64,000 nucleotides of DNA from Microbacterium esteraromaticum (GTDB lineage Bacteria; Actinomycetota; Actinomycetes; Actinomycetales; Microbacteriaceae). Below are positions 16,785 through 25,886 of this stretch, piece after piece. The notes below the pieces were generated by a model. It was given only the letters and a program-made list of their open reading frames with translations. It searched no databases and was not told the origin of the DNA. Both the position numbers and the translations under genes were made by a program. Position 1 is the stretch's first letter; each line of letters opens with the position of its first letter. The stretch covers positions 1 through 64,000 of the forward strand of contig NZ_FUKO01000020.1 in the NCBI RefSeq assembly GCF_900163815.1, read 5' to 3'.

Positions 16785-17521
16785 CCGCCGTCATCGATGT
16801 GCAGGACGTCGTCGTGCGCTACGGCGAGGTGCTCGCCCTGGATGGCGTGAGCCTGCAGGTCGACCGCGGCAAGGTCATCGGGCTGATCGGGATGAACGGG
16901 TCGGGCAAGTCGACCCTGTTCAAATCGATCATGGGCATGGTTCGGCCCGACCGCGGCCGCGTGCTGATCGATGGCTCCGACCCGACCGAGGCGCGCAAGC
17001 GCGGACTGATCGGATACGTGCCGCAGAGCGAAGATGTCGACTGGGCGTTCCCGGTATCGGTGCGCGACGTGGTGATGATGGGCCGCTACGGACACCAGGG
17101 GCTCACCCGCAGGCCACGGCCGGCCGATCACGCCGCGGTCGCCGAGGCGCTGGATCGGGTCGAGCTCACCGAATACGCCGACCGCCAGATCGGTCAGCTG
17201 TCCGGCGGGCAGAAGAAGCGTGCATTCGTCGCCCGCGGCATCGCCCAGGGCAGCAGCCTCATGCTGCTCGACGAGCCTTTCGCCGGCGTCGACAAGCGCT
17301 CCGAGGCGACGATCGTGCGTCTGCTGCGTGAGCTCGCCGACGACGGCCGCATGATCCTCGTCTCGACCCACGACCTGCACGCGCTTCCGCAACTCGCCGA
17401 CGAGGCCATCCTGCTGCTGCGCAAGGTGCTCTTCCACGGCCCCGTGGCCGAAGCCCTCAGGCCGGAGAGCCTCGCACTGACATTCGGCGTCGATCTGCTC
17501 GGCACGGTGAGCGCAGCATGA
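16781..17521 (+). CDS. mntB: Manganese ABC transporter ATP-binding protein
   Basis: This 246-residue ATPase energises the importer. Walker A GMNGSGKST (residues 37-45), Q-loop YVPQSEDVDWAFP, signature LSGGQ and Walker B LMLLDEPFAG are intact, and the H-loop is STHDLH. The DWAFPVSVRDVVMMGRYGH stretch is typical of Mn/Zn-type importers. The ATG at 16781 overlaps the mntA stop and the gene overlaps mntC by four bases, so the three are translationally coupled. The frame is open further upstream, but that part overlaps mntA and is not coding. Confidence 0.92.
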   Translation: MTAVIDVQDVVVRYGEVLALDGVSLQVDRGKVIGLIGMNGSGKSTLFKSIMGMVRPDRGRVLIDGSDPTEARKRGLIGYVPQSEDVDWAFPVSVRDVVMMGRYGHQGLTRRPRPADHAAVAEALDRVELTEYADRQIGQLSGGQKKRAFVARGIAQGSSLMLLDEPFAGVDKRSEATIVRLLRELADDGRMILVSTHDLHALPQLADEAILLLRKVLFHGPVAEALRPESLALTFGVDLLGTVSAA

Positions 17522-18390
17522 GCCTCATCGACCTCATCCTCGAACCGCTGCAGTACGACTTCATGATCCGCGCGCTCGTCACCACGGTGATGGCCGCGAT
17601 CATCTGCGCGCTGCTCTCGTGCTGGCTGGTGCTGGTCGGGTGGTCGCTCATGGGCGATGCCGTCTCGCACGCGGTCCTCCCCGGGGTCGTCATCGCCTAC
17701 ATCGTCGGAGCGCCTTTCGCTATCGGCGCCCTCATCTTCGGATTCCTCGCCGTCGCCCTGATCGGCGCCATCCGGGAGACGAGTCGGGTGAAAGAGGATG
17801 CTGCGATCGGCATCGTCTTCACCACGCTGTTCGCCATCGGGCTCGTGCTGATCTCGGTCACGCCGAGCCACACCGACCTCAACCACATCATCTTCGGCAA
17901 CATCCTGGGCGTCTCGACCGCAGATCTCGTGCAGATCGGCATCCTCGCCGCGCTCGCCTTCGTGATCCTGATCATCAAGCGCCGGGACCTGACGCTGTAC
18001 GCCTTCGACCCCACCCACGCGCATGCGATCGGGCTCAACCCGCGATTCCTCAGTGCGCTGCTCCTCGGGCTTCTCGCCCTCACTGCTGTCGTCGCGCTTC
18101 AGGTCGTCGGCGTGATCCTGGTGGTGGCCATGCTGATCATCCCGGGAGCGACCGCGTATCTGCTCACGGATCGCTTCAGCCGGATGCTGATCATCGCCCC
18201 GGTGATGTCAGTGGCGTCATCGGTGTTCGGCATCTACCTGAGCTACTGGATCGACGCCTCTTCGGGCGGACTCGTCGTCGTCGTGCAGGGTGCCGTCTTC
18301 GCGCTCGTCTACCTGTTCAGCCCGAGCCATGGGCTCCTGGGCAAGCGCCGCACCGCCCGCAGAGCGGCGCGGACCCCGGTCGCCGCCTGA
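17518..18390 (+). CDS. mntC: Manganese ABC transporter permease
   Basis: This 290-residue membrane protein of the ABC-3 family has about eight to nine helices. Family signatures are LVGWSLMGDAVSHAVLPGV near the N-terminus and HIIFGNILGVS plus VGVILVVAMLIIPGATAYLL in the second half. It forms the membrane channel for MntA and MntB. It is the last gene of the operon and is followed by a hairpin terminator. The C-terminus is basic and disordered. Confidence 0.92.
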   Translation: MSLIDLILEPLQYDFMIRALVTTVMAAIICALLSCWLVLVGWSLMGDAVSHAVLPGVVIAYIVGAPFAIGALIFGFLAVALIGAIRETSRVKEDAAIGIVFTTLFAIGLVLISVTPSHTDLNHIIFGNILGVSTADLVQIGILAALAFVILIIKRRDLTLYAFDPTHAHAIGLNPRFLSALLLGLLALTAVVALQVVGVILVVAMLIIPGATAYLLTDRFSRMLIIAPVMSVASSVFGIYLSYWIDASSGGLVVVVQGAVFALVYLFSPSHGLLGKRRTARRAARTPVAA

Positions 18391-18406
18391 AGTCGCCGCC
18401 TGACGT

Positions 18407-18424
18407 CGCCGCCCGAGTGCGGCG
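18407..18424. terminator. Hairpin between mntC and mntR
   Basis: CGCCGC (18407-18412) and GCGGCG (18419-18424) form a GC-rich stem with a six-base loop between converging genes. No long T run follows. Confidence 0.45.
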
Positions 18425-18427
18425 GCC

Positions 18428-19105
18428 TCAGTCGAGCGCACGCACCCAGACAGCATCCGTCGCGGCGCGGCCGAGCGGAAGCGTCGCGTCGAGCCCGTCG
18501 ACGGCAACCTCGATCGTCTCGGAGTAGGGAGCCGCGGCGCGGGCTTCCAGCACTGTGCCGAATCGGATGCGGTGATCGGCGAAGAACTGCAGCAGCTCGG
18601 AATCGTCATCCGAGATGCGCTCTACGCTGGCACGGCTGCCGGCCGCGAGCGCGGTGAGAAGGATCGCGTCGGGCCTGCTGACCACACCGTCACGAGTCGG
18701 GATCGGATCGCCGTGCGGATCGCGCTCAGGGTGATCCAGGTGCTGGTCGATGCGATCGATCATGAAGTCGGAAACGGCGTGCTCCAGCGTCTCGGCCTCG
18801 TCGTGCACCTGATCCCAGCGATAGCCGAGCACCTCGACAAGGAAGGTCTCGATCAGGCGGTGCCGACGAACCATCGCCACCGCGTGTCGGCGCCCTTCTT
18901 CGGTCAGAGCGATCGATCCGTAGGGAGCGTGGTCGACCAGGCCCTGGTCAGCGAGCTTGCGCACCGCGTCCGATGCCGTCGATAGCTTCACACCGGCGCG
19001 CTCGGCGACGGTCGAGGCGGTCACTGGCACATCGGACCACTCTCCCAGGCTCCAGATCGCCTTGAGATAGTTCTGGGTGCTAGTGGAGAGATTCGAGACG
19101 GTCAC
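18428..19105 (-). CDS. mntR: DtxR/MntR-family metal-dependent repressor
   Basis: The 225-residue protein has the three parts of DtxR-type regulators. First is an N-terminal winged helix (TASTVAERAGVKLSTASDAVRKL). Then comes a dimerisation and metal-binding domain (RRHRLIETFLVEVLGYRWDQVHDEAETLEHAVSDFM). Last is a C-terminal SH3-like domain. The metal-site motif HxxxE..H is visible in HDEAETLEH. Position opposite mntABC and shared operator-like sequences suggest it represses manganese uptake when Mn2+ is replete; an iron-type (IdeR) function is less likely given the neighbours. Confidence 0.88.
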   Translation of the reverse strand: MTVSNLSTSTQNYLKAIWSLGEWSDVPVTASTVAERAGVKLSTASDAVRKLADQGLVDHAPYGSIALTEEGRRHAVAMVRRHRLIETFLVEVLGYRWDQVHDEAETLEHAVSDFMIDRIDQHLDHPERDPHGDPIPTRDGVVSRPDAILLTALAAGSRASVERISDDDSELLQFFADHRIRFGTVLEARAAAPYSETIEVAVDGLDATLPLGRAATDAVWVRALD

Positions 19106-19116
19106 TCGATAATTTT

Positions 19117-19151
19117 ACCAAACATCCAACTTCGGGCCACCAAAGAGTGGT
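19117..19151. promoter_or_regulatory. Candidate autoregulatory operator of mntR
   Basis: ACCAAAGAGTGGT (19139-19151) matches the mntA site, and a partial copy ACCAAACAT begins at 19117, only 12 bp before the mntR start. This suggests autoregulation. Confidence 0.45.
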
Positions 19152-19324
19152 TCTCCGGCACTTACTGCATGCGGCGGCACGCCAGAGGTGAGACCACCCT
19201 GGGAAGTCACCCTATTGATAGCTGACCGAGGGCCGCGCAGATAGAATCAGAGCGATACGCGCGCTGACCTTGAGGGACTGTCGCGCTCCGCGTACTGCAT
19301 CCATCGAACGACGGGAACTCCCCC

Positions 19325-20101
19325 TTGCTTCAGTCCCTGATTCAGGCTCCTACCTCGCTGATCCCGTGGCTCGACCCCGCGAACATCATCGAGGGCGCTG
19401 GCGCCTGGGCTCTGCTGGTCGTCTGCTTCATCGTCTTCGCCGAGACCGGTCTGCTGATCGGTTTTCTGCTCCCCGGTGACACGCTGCTGGTGATCTCCGG
19501 TCTGCTGACCCACACCAACGACATCTTCGGCTTGAATATCTGGTTCGTCGCGCTGCTGATCGGCCTGTGCGCATTCATCGGCGGCGAAGTCGGCTACTTC
19601 ATCGGCCACAAGGGCGGCCCAGCCATCTTCGAGCGCAAGGAATCCGGGCTGTTCAGCCGAAAGAACGTCGAGCGCACGAATGCGTTCTTCGAGCGCTTCG
19701 GCGGCATCACCATCATCCTCGCCCGCTTCGTCCCGGTCGTGCGCACCTTTGCGCCGGTCGCCGCCGGTGTCGGCCACATGCCGTGGAAGCGCTACTCGCT
19801 GTACAACCTCATCGGCGCCGTGCTGTGGGGCTTCGGGCTGACGATGTTCGGCTACGGGATCGCGTACATTCCGTGGATCCGCGATCTGGTCGTCGACTAC
19901 ATCGACATCATCCTGCTGCTCGCCGTCGGCGGTAGCGCGCTCCTCACGCTCGTGCACTATCTGCTCGAGCGGCACAAGGCGAAGAAGGCGGCCGCGCTCG
20001 GCGAAGACGTGGTGACGGATGCTGCCGAGGCGCAGTCGCTCACGCTTGACGCCGAGGTCTTCAACCGCGCTCCCGACCTGGACGGCGACGGCGCCCGATA
20101 G
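19325..20101 (+). CDS. dedA: DedA-family membrane protein
   Basis: This 258-residue protein has about five hydrophobic segments and the DedA/SNARE-associated motifs FAETGLLIGFLLPGDTLL near the N-terminus and ARFVPVVRTFAPVAAGVG in the middle. DedA proteins act in membrane homeostasis, and some are undecaprenyl-phosphate or lipid flippases. A TTG at 19325 is the best start; no ATG lies at the conserved N-terminus. The C-terminal 60 residues are cytoplasmic and acidic. It stands alone, with the mntR promoter upstream, so it could be touched by the same regulator, but no operator lies close to its start. Confidence 0.85.
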   Translation: MLQSLIQAPTSLIPWLDPANIIEGAGAWALLVVCFIVFAETGLLIGFLLPGDTLLVISGLLTHTNDIFGLNIWFVALLIGLCAFIGGEVGYFIGHKGGPAIFERKESGLFSRKNVERTNAFFERFGGITIILARFVPVVRTFAPVAAGVGHMPWKRYSLYNLIGAVLWGFGLTMFGYGIAYIPWIRDLVVDYIDIILLLAVGGSALLTLVHYLLERHKAKKAAALGEDVVTDAAEAQSLTLDAEVFNRAPDLDGDGAR

Positions 20102-20123
20102 GGATGCCGATCAGCCGGCATCC
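20102..20123. terminator. dedA terminator overlapping the ku stop
   Basis: GGATGCCG (20102-20109) and CGGCATCC (20116-20123) form an 8-bp stem followed by TTCTTCTT. It lies at the dedA stop and overlaps the last codons of ku on the other strand. Confidence 0.6.
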
Positions 20124-20920
20124 TTCTTCTTGCGGTCCTTCTTCGTCCGCTCGACACTCGCGCGCAGCGCCTCCATGAGGTCGATGACCTCACCACCCTT
20201 TGTCTCACCCTCCTCGGTGAACGTCGCCGATACGTCGAAGCCCTCACCGGCCTCGATCTTCGCGTCGATGAGCGTGCGCAGCTCTTTCTGATACTCGTCG
20301 ACGAACGATTCCGGTTCGAAGTCGCCGGAGTAGCTCTTCACGAGCGCGGCCGACAGCTCCATCTCCTTGGCACTGATCTTCACGTCTTCGTCGAGCGACG
20401 GGAAGGCGGCCTCGCGCACCTCATCCGCCCACAGCAGCGTCTGCAGCACCAGCACGTCACCCCGCACCCGCAACGCCGCCAGGCGCGTCTTCTGCCGCAG
20501 CGTGAACCGCACGATCGCGGTGCGATCGGTCTTCTCAAGCGTCTTGCGCAGCAGCACGTACGCCTTGGGCGACTTCGAGTCAGGCTCCAGGTAGTACGCC
20601 TTGTCGAGGGTGAGCAGATCGACCTGGTCGCTCGGCACGAACTCGACCACGTCGATCTCGCGGTTCTTCTCTGCCGGCAGAGATGCGAGATCTTCCTTGG
20701 TGAGCACGATCGTCTGCCCGTCGTCGGTATATGCGCGGTCGATGTCGGCGTACGCGATCGTCTTTCCACAGACTTCACAGGTGCGCTGGTAACGGATGCG
20801 TCCGCCGTCCTCATCATGAACCTGGTGCAGCGGCACGTCATGGTCCTCCGTCGCCGAATACACCTTCACGGGCACGTTGACGAGCCCGAAGGTCAGCGCG
20901 CCCTTCCAGATGCTTCTCAT
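20111..20920 (-). CDS. ku: Ku protein (non-homologous end joining)
   Basis: Bacterial Ku binds DNA double-strand ends as a homodimer ring and recruits LigD. The 269-residue protein starts at the conserved MRSIWKGALTFGLVNVPVKVY, has the core CEVCGKTIAYADIDRAY and DYQKEL-like DEYQKELRTLIDAK regions, and ends in a short lysine-rich tail (RTKKDRKKKDAG). Upstream in-frame codons to 21301 overlap ligD and are not used. It is divergent from ligD with 87 bp between, so both repair genes share a promoter region. Confidence 0.95.
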   Translation of the reverse strand: MRSIWKGALTFGLVNVPVKVYSATEDHDVPLHQVHDEDGGRIRYQRTCEVCGKTIAYADIDRAYTDDGQTIVLTKEDLASLPAEKNREIDVVEFVPSDQVDLLTLDKAYYLEPDSKSPKAYVLLRKTLEKTDRTAIVRFTLRQKTRLAALRVRGDVLVLQTLLWADEVREAAFPSLDEDVKISAKEMELSAALVKSYSGDFEPESFVDEYQKELRTLIDAKIEAGEGFDVSATFTEEGETKGGEVIDLMEALRASVERTKKDRKKKDAG

Positions 20921-21007
20921 TCCCCCAGTATCGCCAGTCACCACGCGTGCGGCTACCCCGGCGACAACATGCAGCAGGCGGCCCGCGGCGGCCATTACTC
21001 TGGCGGC

Positions 21008-23497
21008 ATGGCTTCCGCTGCGGGAAAGACCGAGCAGATCGTGCAGATCGATGGGCGACGCCTGCGCCTGACCAACCTCGACAAGGTCGTCTATCCCGAG
21101 ACCGGCACGACCAAGGGCGAGATCATCGCCTACTGGTCGCAGGTGGCGCACGTCGCACTGCCGCACCTGCGCGGCCGCCCGGTGACCCGCAAGAGGTGGG
21201 TGGACGGCGTCGGCCCGGCCGATGCTCCGCGCGACGGGTTCTTCGCCAAGCAGCTCGAACAGGGGGCACCCGGGTGGGTGCGGCGGATGCCGATCGAGCA
21301 CTCGGCGGAGTCAAAGGACTATCCTCTCGCCGACGATGTGGCCACTCTGGTCTGGTTCGCGCAGCTCGCGGCGCTCGAGCTCCACGTGCCGCAGTGGAGA
21401 TTCACCCACGCCGGCGGTCGCGCACGCCCCGATCGTCTGGTCCTCGATCTCGATCCCGGTCCCGGCGCCGACCTCGCGCAGTGCGCCGAGGTGGCGCGCA
21501 TCGCCCGCGGCATCCTCACCGGCATGGGTCTGGAGCCGATGCCGGTGACCAGCGGCAGCAAGGGCATCCACCTGTACGCGCGGCTTCCGACAGCCGACGA
21601 CGGCACGGGGCTGCAGAGCAGCGACGATGTATCCGCCGTGGCGAAAGAACTGGCCCGGCTCATCGAGGCCGACCATCCTGATCTCGCCACGCACGTCATG
21701 GCGAAGTCGGTCCGCGACGGCCGCGTCTTCATCGACTGGAGTCAGAACAACGGGTCGAAGACGACGATCGCCCCGTACTCGCTGCGCGGTCGCGCGCGCC
21801 CCTGGGTGGCGGCTCCCCGCACCTGGGACGAACTCGAAGATCCGCAGTTGCGGCAGCTGGATTTCGGTGAGGTGCTCGAGCGGGTGGATGCCGGGATCGA
21901 CCCGCTGGCGACACTCGCTCCTCCGGCCCCCGCCCTTGCCTCGTACCTCGCCAAGCGGGACGCGACGAAGACCCCGGAGCCGATGCCGCGCGCCGCGATC
22001 GCTGCGGCATCGGATCACGTGCGCTTCGTGATCCAGGAGCACCATGCGAGTCGGCTGCACTACGACCTGCGCATCGAGCGCGACGGTGTGCTCATCAGCT
22101 GGGCGGTGCCGAAGGGCGTCCCGGAGTCCGCAGATCGCAACCACCTCGCGGTGATGACCGAACCGCATCCGCTGGAGTATCTGAGCTTCGAGGGCGAGAT
22201 CCCGCGCGGCGAATACGGCGCCGGTTCGATGACGATCTGGGATACGGGCACGGTGGAGCTGGAGAAATGGCGCGACGACGAGGTGATCGGGGTCTTCACC
22301 GGCCAGCCCGGTGGCCGCCTCGGCTCGGCGAGGCTCGCACTCATCCGCACGGCCGGTGACGGCGAGAAGTCGCAGTGGCTGCTGCACCGCATGCAGGCGG
22401 GAGCGCCGCACAGTTCGGGGGCTGAATGCACAGCTGTCGGACGCTCCCCCGCTTCTGGTCCGACTAGTGGCGTGTCGGCCCCCAGAGTGTCGGCAGCAGC
22501 CGAACCGACCCCATCGGCATCGAACGTGTCGCAGCAGATCAAGCCGATGCTCGCCGAGAACGGGACGGCGGGGCTCGCACGCGCGCTGAGCGACCCGGCC
22601 TGGGCGGAGATCAAGTGGGATGGCATCCGCGCGGTCGGCACCTGGCGCGACGGCCGGCTGACGCTGCATGCGCGCAGCGGCACCGACATCACCGCTCGCT
22701 ACCCCGAGCTCACCGCCGCCGGCGTGCTCGACCTGCCGAGCTCCGATGCCGTCGTCGATGGTGAGATCGTCACGTTTGATGCCGAAGGGCGCCCGAGCTT
22801 CGCGCGCCTGCAGAATCGGATGCATCTGACCCGGGCGCGCGAGATCGAGCGGGAGGTCGTGCGCACGCCGATCGTCTACATGCTCTTCGACGTCATGCGC
22901 CTCGATGGTCACGACCTGACCGGCGTTCCACTGCGGCAGCGGCGTGAACTGCTCGAGCAGCTCGCCGATGATCTCGACGCGCCCGTGCAGGTGCCGCCGG
23001 TGTTCGAAGACCTTGATGCGGCACTCGAGGTCAGCGGCCAGTTCGGGCTCGAAGGCGTGGTCGCGAAAGATCCGGATTCCGGCTATCGTCCCGGCATCCG
23101 CTCATCATCATGGCTGAAGCTGAAGCACCTGCACGCGCAGGAGGTGGTGATCGTCGGCATCCGCCCCGGCCACGGCAATCGGCAGGATTCCATCGGGTCG
23201 CTGCTGCTCGCCGTGCCGGATGCCGACGGACAGCTTTGGTACGTCGGCCGGGTCGGCACCGGCTTCACGGATCGGATGCTGCGCGATCTCACCGCGCGGC
23301 TCGAACCACTGCGCACAGACGAACCGCCCCTGGAGGGCGTCCCGAAGGCCGACGCACGCGACGCGCTCTGGGTGCGCCCCGAAATCGTCGGCGAAGTCGA
23401 GTTCGCGAACTGGTCTCCGGGCGGCATCCTGCGCCATTCTCGCTGGCGCGGACTCCGCCCCGACAAGACACCCGCAGACGTGCACCGCGAGGATTGA
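21008..23497 (+). CDS. ligD: ATP-dependent DNA ligase D (polymerase-phosphoesterase-ligase)
   Basis: This is the multi-domain NHEJ enzyme that fills, trims and seals double-strand breaks together with Ku. In order: primase-like polymerase domain (about residues 1-300, with metal-binding LVLDLDPGPGADL), 3'-phosphoesterase domain (about 337-480, with HASRLHYDLRIERDG and GEIPRGEYGAG), and ligase domain (about 505-829) with the adenylated lysine in EIKWDGIRA (K536). This is the mycobacterial domain order. The chosen ATG at 21008 begins MASAAGKTEQIVQI; the longer open frame upstream overlaps ku. The 829-residue length is normal. Confidence 0.95.
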   Translation: MASAAGKTEQIVQIDGRRLRLTNLDKVVYPETGTTKGEIIAYWSQVAHVALPHLRGRPVTRKRWVDGVGPADAPRDGFFAKQLEQGAPGWVRRMPIEHSAESKDYPLADDVATLVWFAQLAALELHVPQWRFTHAGGRARPDRLVLDLDPGPGADLAQCAEVARIARGILTGMGLEPMPVTSGSKGIHLYARLPTADDGTGLQSSDDVSAVAKELARLIEADHPDLATHVMAKSVRDGRVFIDWSQNNGSKTTIAPYSLRGRARPWVAAPRTWDELEDPQLRQLDFGEVLERVDAGIDPLATLAPPAPALASYLAKRDATKTPEPMPRAAIAAASDHVRFVIQEHHASRLHYDLRIERDGVLISWAVPKGVPESADRNHLAVMTEPHPLEYLSFEGEIPRGEYGAGSMTIWDTGTVELEKWRDDEVIGVFTGQPGGRLGSARLALIRTAGDGEKSQWLLHRMQAGAPHSSGAECTAVGRSPASGPTSGVSAPRVSAAAEPTPSASNVSQQIKPMLAENGTAGLARALSDPAWAEIKWDGIRAVGTWRDGRLTLHARSGTDITARYPELTAAGVLDLPSSDAVVDGEIVTFDAEGRPSFARLQNRMHLTRAREIEREVVRTPIVYMLFDVMRLDGHDLTGVPLRQRRELLEQLADDLDAPVQVPPVFEDLDAALEVSGQFGLEGVVAKDPDSGYRPGIRSSSWLKLKHLHAQEVVIVGIRPGHGNRQDSIGSLLLAVPDADGQLWYVGRVGTGFTDRMLRDLTARLEPLRTDEPPLEGVPKADARDALWVRPEIVGEVEFANWSPGGILRHSRWRGLRPDKTPADVHRED

Positions 23498-23513
23498 CGG
23501 CGCGCTGCGAGCG

Positions 23514-24434
23514 TCACGCGTGGGTGGCCTCGCACTCGTCATGGCCGGCGGGCTCGAGTTGGAAAGTCGAATGCTCGACATCGAAGTGCTCTGCCAGACA
23601 CGCCTGCAGATCCTGCAGCAGCGCGGCGGAACGGCCTTCGGCGAACACCGACGGGTCGACCGAGACGTGTGCGGTGAATACAGGAGCGCCGCGGGTGAGC
23701 TGCCAGACGTGCACATCGTGCACCCCGACGACTCCGGTGTAGCCCTCGAGATGTGCGCGGATCTCGCTGACGGCGGTGCCTTCCGGTGCCGACTCGGCGA
23801 GCACGGAGAACACTTCGCGCAGCAGCGAAACCGCGCGCGGCAGGATCATCACCGCGATCAGCAGTGACGCGATGGCATCTGCGGGCATCCATCCGGTCGT
23901 CACGATCACCACGGCCGCGATGATCACCAGGGCGGAGCCGATGAGATCGCCCATCACCTCGAGATAGGCGCCGCGGACATTGATGCTCGTCTTCTGCGCC
24001 GAGCTGAGCAGCCACAGTGAGATGGCATTCGCGATCATTCCGACGACGGCGACGATGAGCATGAGCGGGCCGGCGACTTCGACCTCGCCTGGTTCGAACA
24101 GACGCTGCAGGCCCTGGACTCCGACGACCACCATCAGCACGCTCAGGATGATCGCGTTGATGAGTGCGCCGAAGACCTCGGCTCGCTGATACCCGAACGT
24201 GCGCCGGTCATCGGCGGGCCTCGCCGCGACCGCGCTCGCGATGATGGCGATGACCAGCGCCGACGAGTCGGTGAACATGTGCGCAGCATCGGCGAGCAGT
24301 GCCAGCGAGCCGGAGAGGACTGCGCCGATGATCTGCACCACCATGACGGTGGCGGTCAGCGCGAGCGAGATGGTGAGCAGCCGGCGGCTACCGGAACCAC
24401 GGATTCCGGTCGGGGCATGGGCATGTTCGTGCAT
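23514..24434 (-). CDS. Cation diffusion facilitator (CDF) metal exporter
   Basis: This 306-residue protein has six membrane helices and a cytoplasmic C-terminal domain (VHDVHVWQLTRGAPVFTAHV), like CzcD/ZitB. A His-rich N-terminus starts MHEHAHA. The helix-2 metal site is HMFTD (H52, D56) as expected. The helix-5 site reads EVMGD (E159, D163), where many zinc transporters have HxxxD. It probably exports Zn2+ or another divalent ion by proton antiport. It stands alone; its stop is 17 bp from the ligD stop on the other strand. Confidence 0.88.
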   Translation of the reverse strand: MHEHAHAPTGIRGSGSRRLLTISLALTATVMVVQIIGAVLSGSLALLADAAHMFTDSSALVIAIIASAVAARPADDRRTFGYQRAEVFGALINAIILSVLMVVVGVQGLQRLFEPGEVEVAGPLMLIVAVVGMIANAISLWLLSSAQKTSINVRGAYLEVMGDLIGSALVIIAAVVIVTTGWMPADAIASLLIAVMILPRAVSLLREVFSVLAESAPEGTAVSEIRAHLEGYTGVVGVHDVHVWQLTRGAPVFTAHVSVDPSVFAEGRSAALLQDLQACLAEHFDVEHSTFQLEPAGHDECEATHA

Positions 24435-24536
24435 GTCTCCAGGCTAGGCCGGAATTCAGTCGGTCCCGCTGGATTCGGCGCAGTCGGGAACGGTAACTGT
24501 TCTCAGTAGCGCGGCCGCACTATGGTTTCGCCGATC

Positions 24537-25130
24537 TCAGAGCGTCGCCAGCAGCGGCACGAGTGCGGCGAAGGCGCGCGCCCGGTGCGACTGGGTCTGC
24601 TTCTCGCCGTCATCGAACTGACCGACCGTGCGCTCGGATGCGGCATTCTGGCCGTCCGGAATGAAGATCGGGTCGTACCCGAAGCCGCCATCTCCCAAGG
24701 CCTCGTGCGCTACGCGCCCCGGCCAGATGCCCTGCACGATATGTTCGGTCCCGGCGGCGGTGACCAGCGCGATCGTGGAGCGGAACTGGGCTGCGCGATG
24801 CGGGTCGGCGATGTCCTGCAGCTGGTCGAGGAGCAGCTCGAGGTTGGCTGCGGCATCTTTCTTCTGTCCCGCCCAGTACGCGGAGAACACGCCGGGAGAT
24901 CCGCCGAGCACATCGACGCAGATGCCGGAATCATCGGCCACCGCGGCGAGCCCCGTGTGCGCGGCTGCGGCGCGTGCCTTGATGAGTGCGTTGTCGGCGA
25001 AGGTCACGCCGTCTTCGACGGGCTCGGGACCGTCATAGGCGACGACTTCCAGGTCAGGGCGGGTAGCCGCCACGATCTGCTGGAACTCTGCGACCTTGTG
25101 TGGATTGTGGGTCGCGAGCACGACTCTCAC
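24537..25130 (-). CDS. rdgB: RdgB/HAM1 non-canonical purine NTP pyrophosphatase
   Basis: The enzyme hydrolyses dITP, XTP and ITP to monophosphates, keeping deaminated purines out of DNA and RNA. Family motifs are [13 protein letters not shown] at the N-terminus, [30 protein letters not shown] and [12 protein letters not shown]. The 197-residue length is normal. Its ATG overlaps the stop of rph by four bases, so the two are coupled. It is the last gene of the leftward run that begins with the nagZ-like gene. Confidence 0.95.
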   Translation of the reverse strand: MRVVLATHNPHKVAEFQQIVAATRPDLEVVAYDGPEPVEDGVTFADNALIKARAAAAHTGLAAVADDSGICVDVLGGSPGVFSAYWAGQKKDAAANLELLLDQLQDIADPHRAAQFRSTIALVTAAGTEHIVQGIWPGRVAHEALGDGGFGYDPIFIPDGQNAASERTVGQFDDGEKQTQSHRARAFAALVPLLATL

Positions 25131-25867
25131 GAAGAGGTCTCCAGCGCCGCCAGCTGCAGGCCCTTAAGCGTGTCGCAGCCGTTCACGCCGAGTTCCAGCA
25201 GCGCGTCCAGCTCACGCTTGTCGAACGGTGCTCCTTCGGCCGTGCCCTGCACTTCGACGAACAGGCCGCGACCGGTGACGACGACGTTCATGTCGGTCTC
25301 GGCGCGCACGTCCTCGACATATGCCAGATCGAGCATGGGCTCGCCGTCGATGATGCCGACCGACACGGCGGCGACGGTGTCGATAAGCGGTGTGGAGTTC
25401 TTTCCGATGAACTTCCTGTCGCGCCCCCACTCGATGGCGTCGGCGAGAGCGACGTAGGCGCCGGTGATCGCGGCGGTGCGCGTGCCGCCATCCGCCTGCA
25501 GCACATCGCAGTCGATGACGATGGTGTTCTCGCCCAGAGCCTTCGTATCGACGACAGCACGCAGTGCGCGCCCGATCAGGCGGGAGATCTCGTGCGTGCG
25601 ACCGCCGATGCGCCCCTTCACGCTCTCCCTGTCGTTGCGCGAATTCGTGGCGCGCGGCAGCATCGCGTACTCGGCCGTCACCCACCCCTTGCCCTTGCCG
25701 GTCAGCCAGCGCGGCACCCCGTTGGTGAACGATGCGGTGCACAGCACCTTCGTGCCGCCGAAGCTGATCAATGCCGATCCTTCCGCGTGCGCGCTCCACC
25801 CGCGTTCGATCGTGATCTCACGCAGCTGGTCGATGGAGCGGCCGTCGGCACGGACGATATCTGACAT
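25127..25867 (-). CDS. rph: Ribonuclease PH
   Basis: This phosphorolytic 3'-5' exoribonuclease trims tRNA 3' ends. Characteristic parts are the start [55 protein letters not shown] and [23 protein letters not shown]. The 246-residue length is normal. The rph-rdgB pair with a four-base overlap is common in actinobacteria. It starts 20 bp after murI. Confidence 0.96.
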   Translation of the reverse strand: MSDIVRADGRSIDQLREITIERGWSAHAEGSALISFGGTKVLCTASFTNGVPRWLTGKGKGWVTAEYAMLPRATNSRNDRESVKGRIGGRTHEISRLIGRALRAVVDTKALGENTIVIDCDVLQADGGTRTAAITGAYVALADAIEWGRDRKFIGKNSTPLIDTVAAVSVGIIDGEPMLDLAYVEDVRAETDMNVVVTGRGLFVEVQGTAEGAPFDKRELDALLELGVNGCDTLKGLQLAALETSS

Positions 25868-25886
25868 GGGGTCCTCTCAGGTGGTT

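Noticed and set aside
20816..21007. N-terminal extension of LigD into the ku gene
   Set aside because: The conserved polymerase domain starts after 21008 and the extension is antisense to ku codons.
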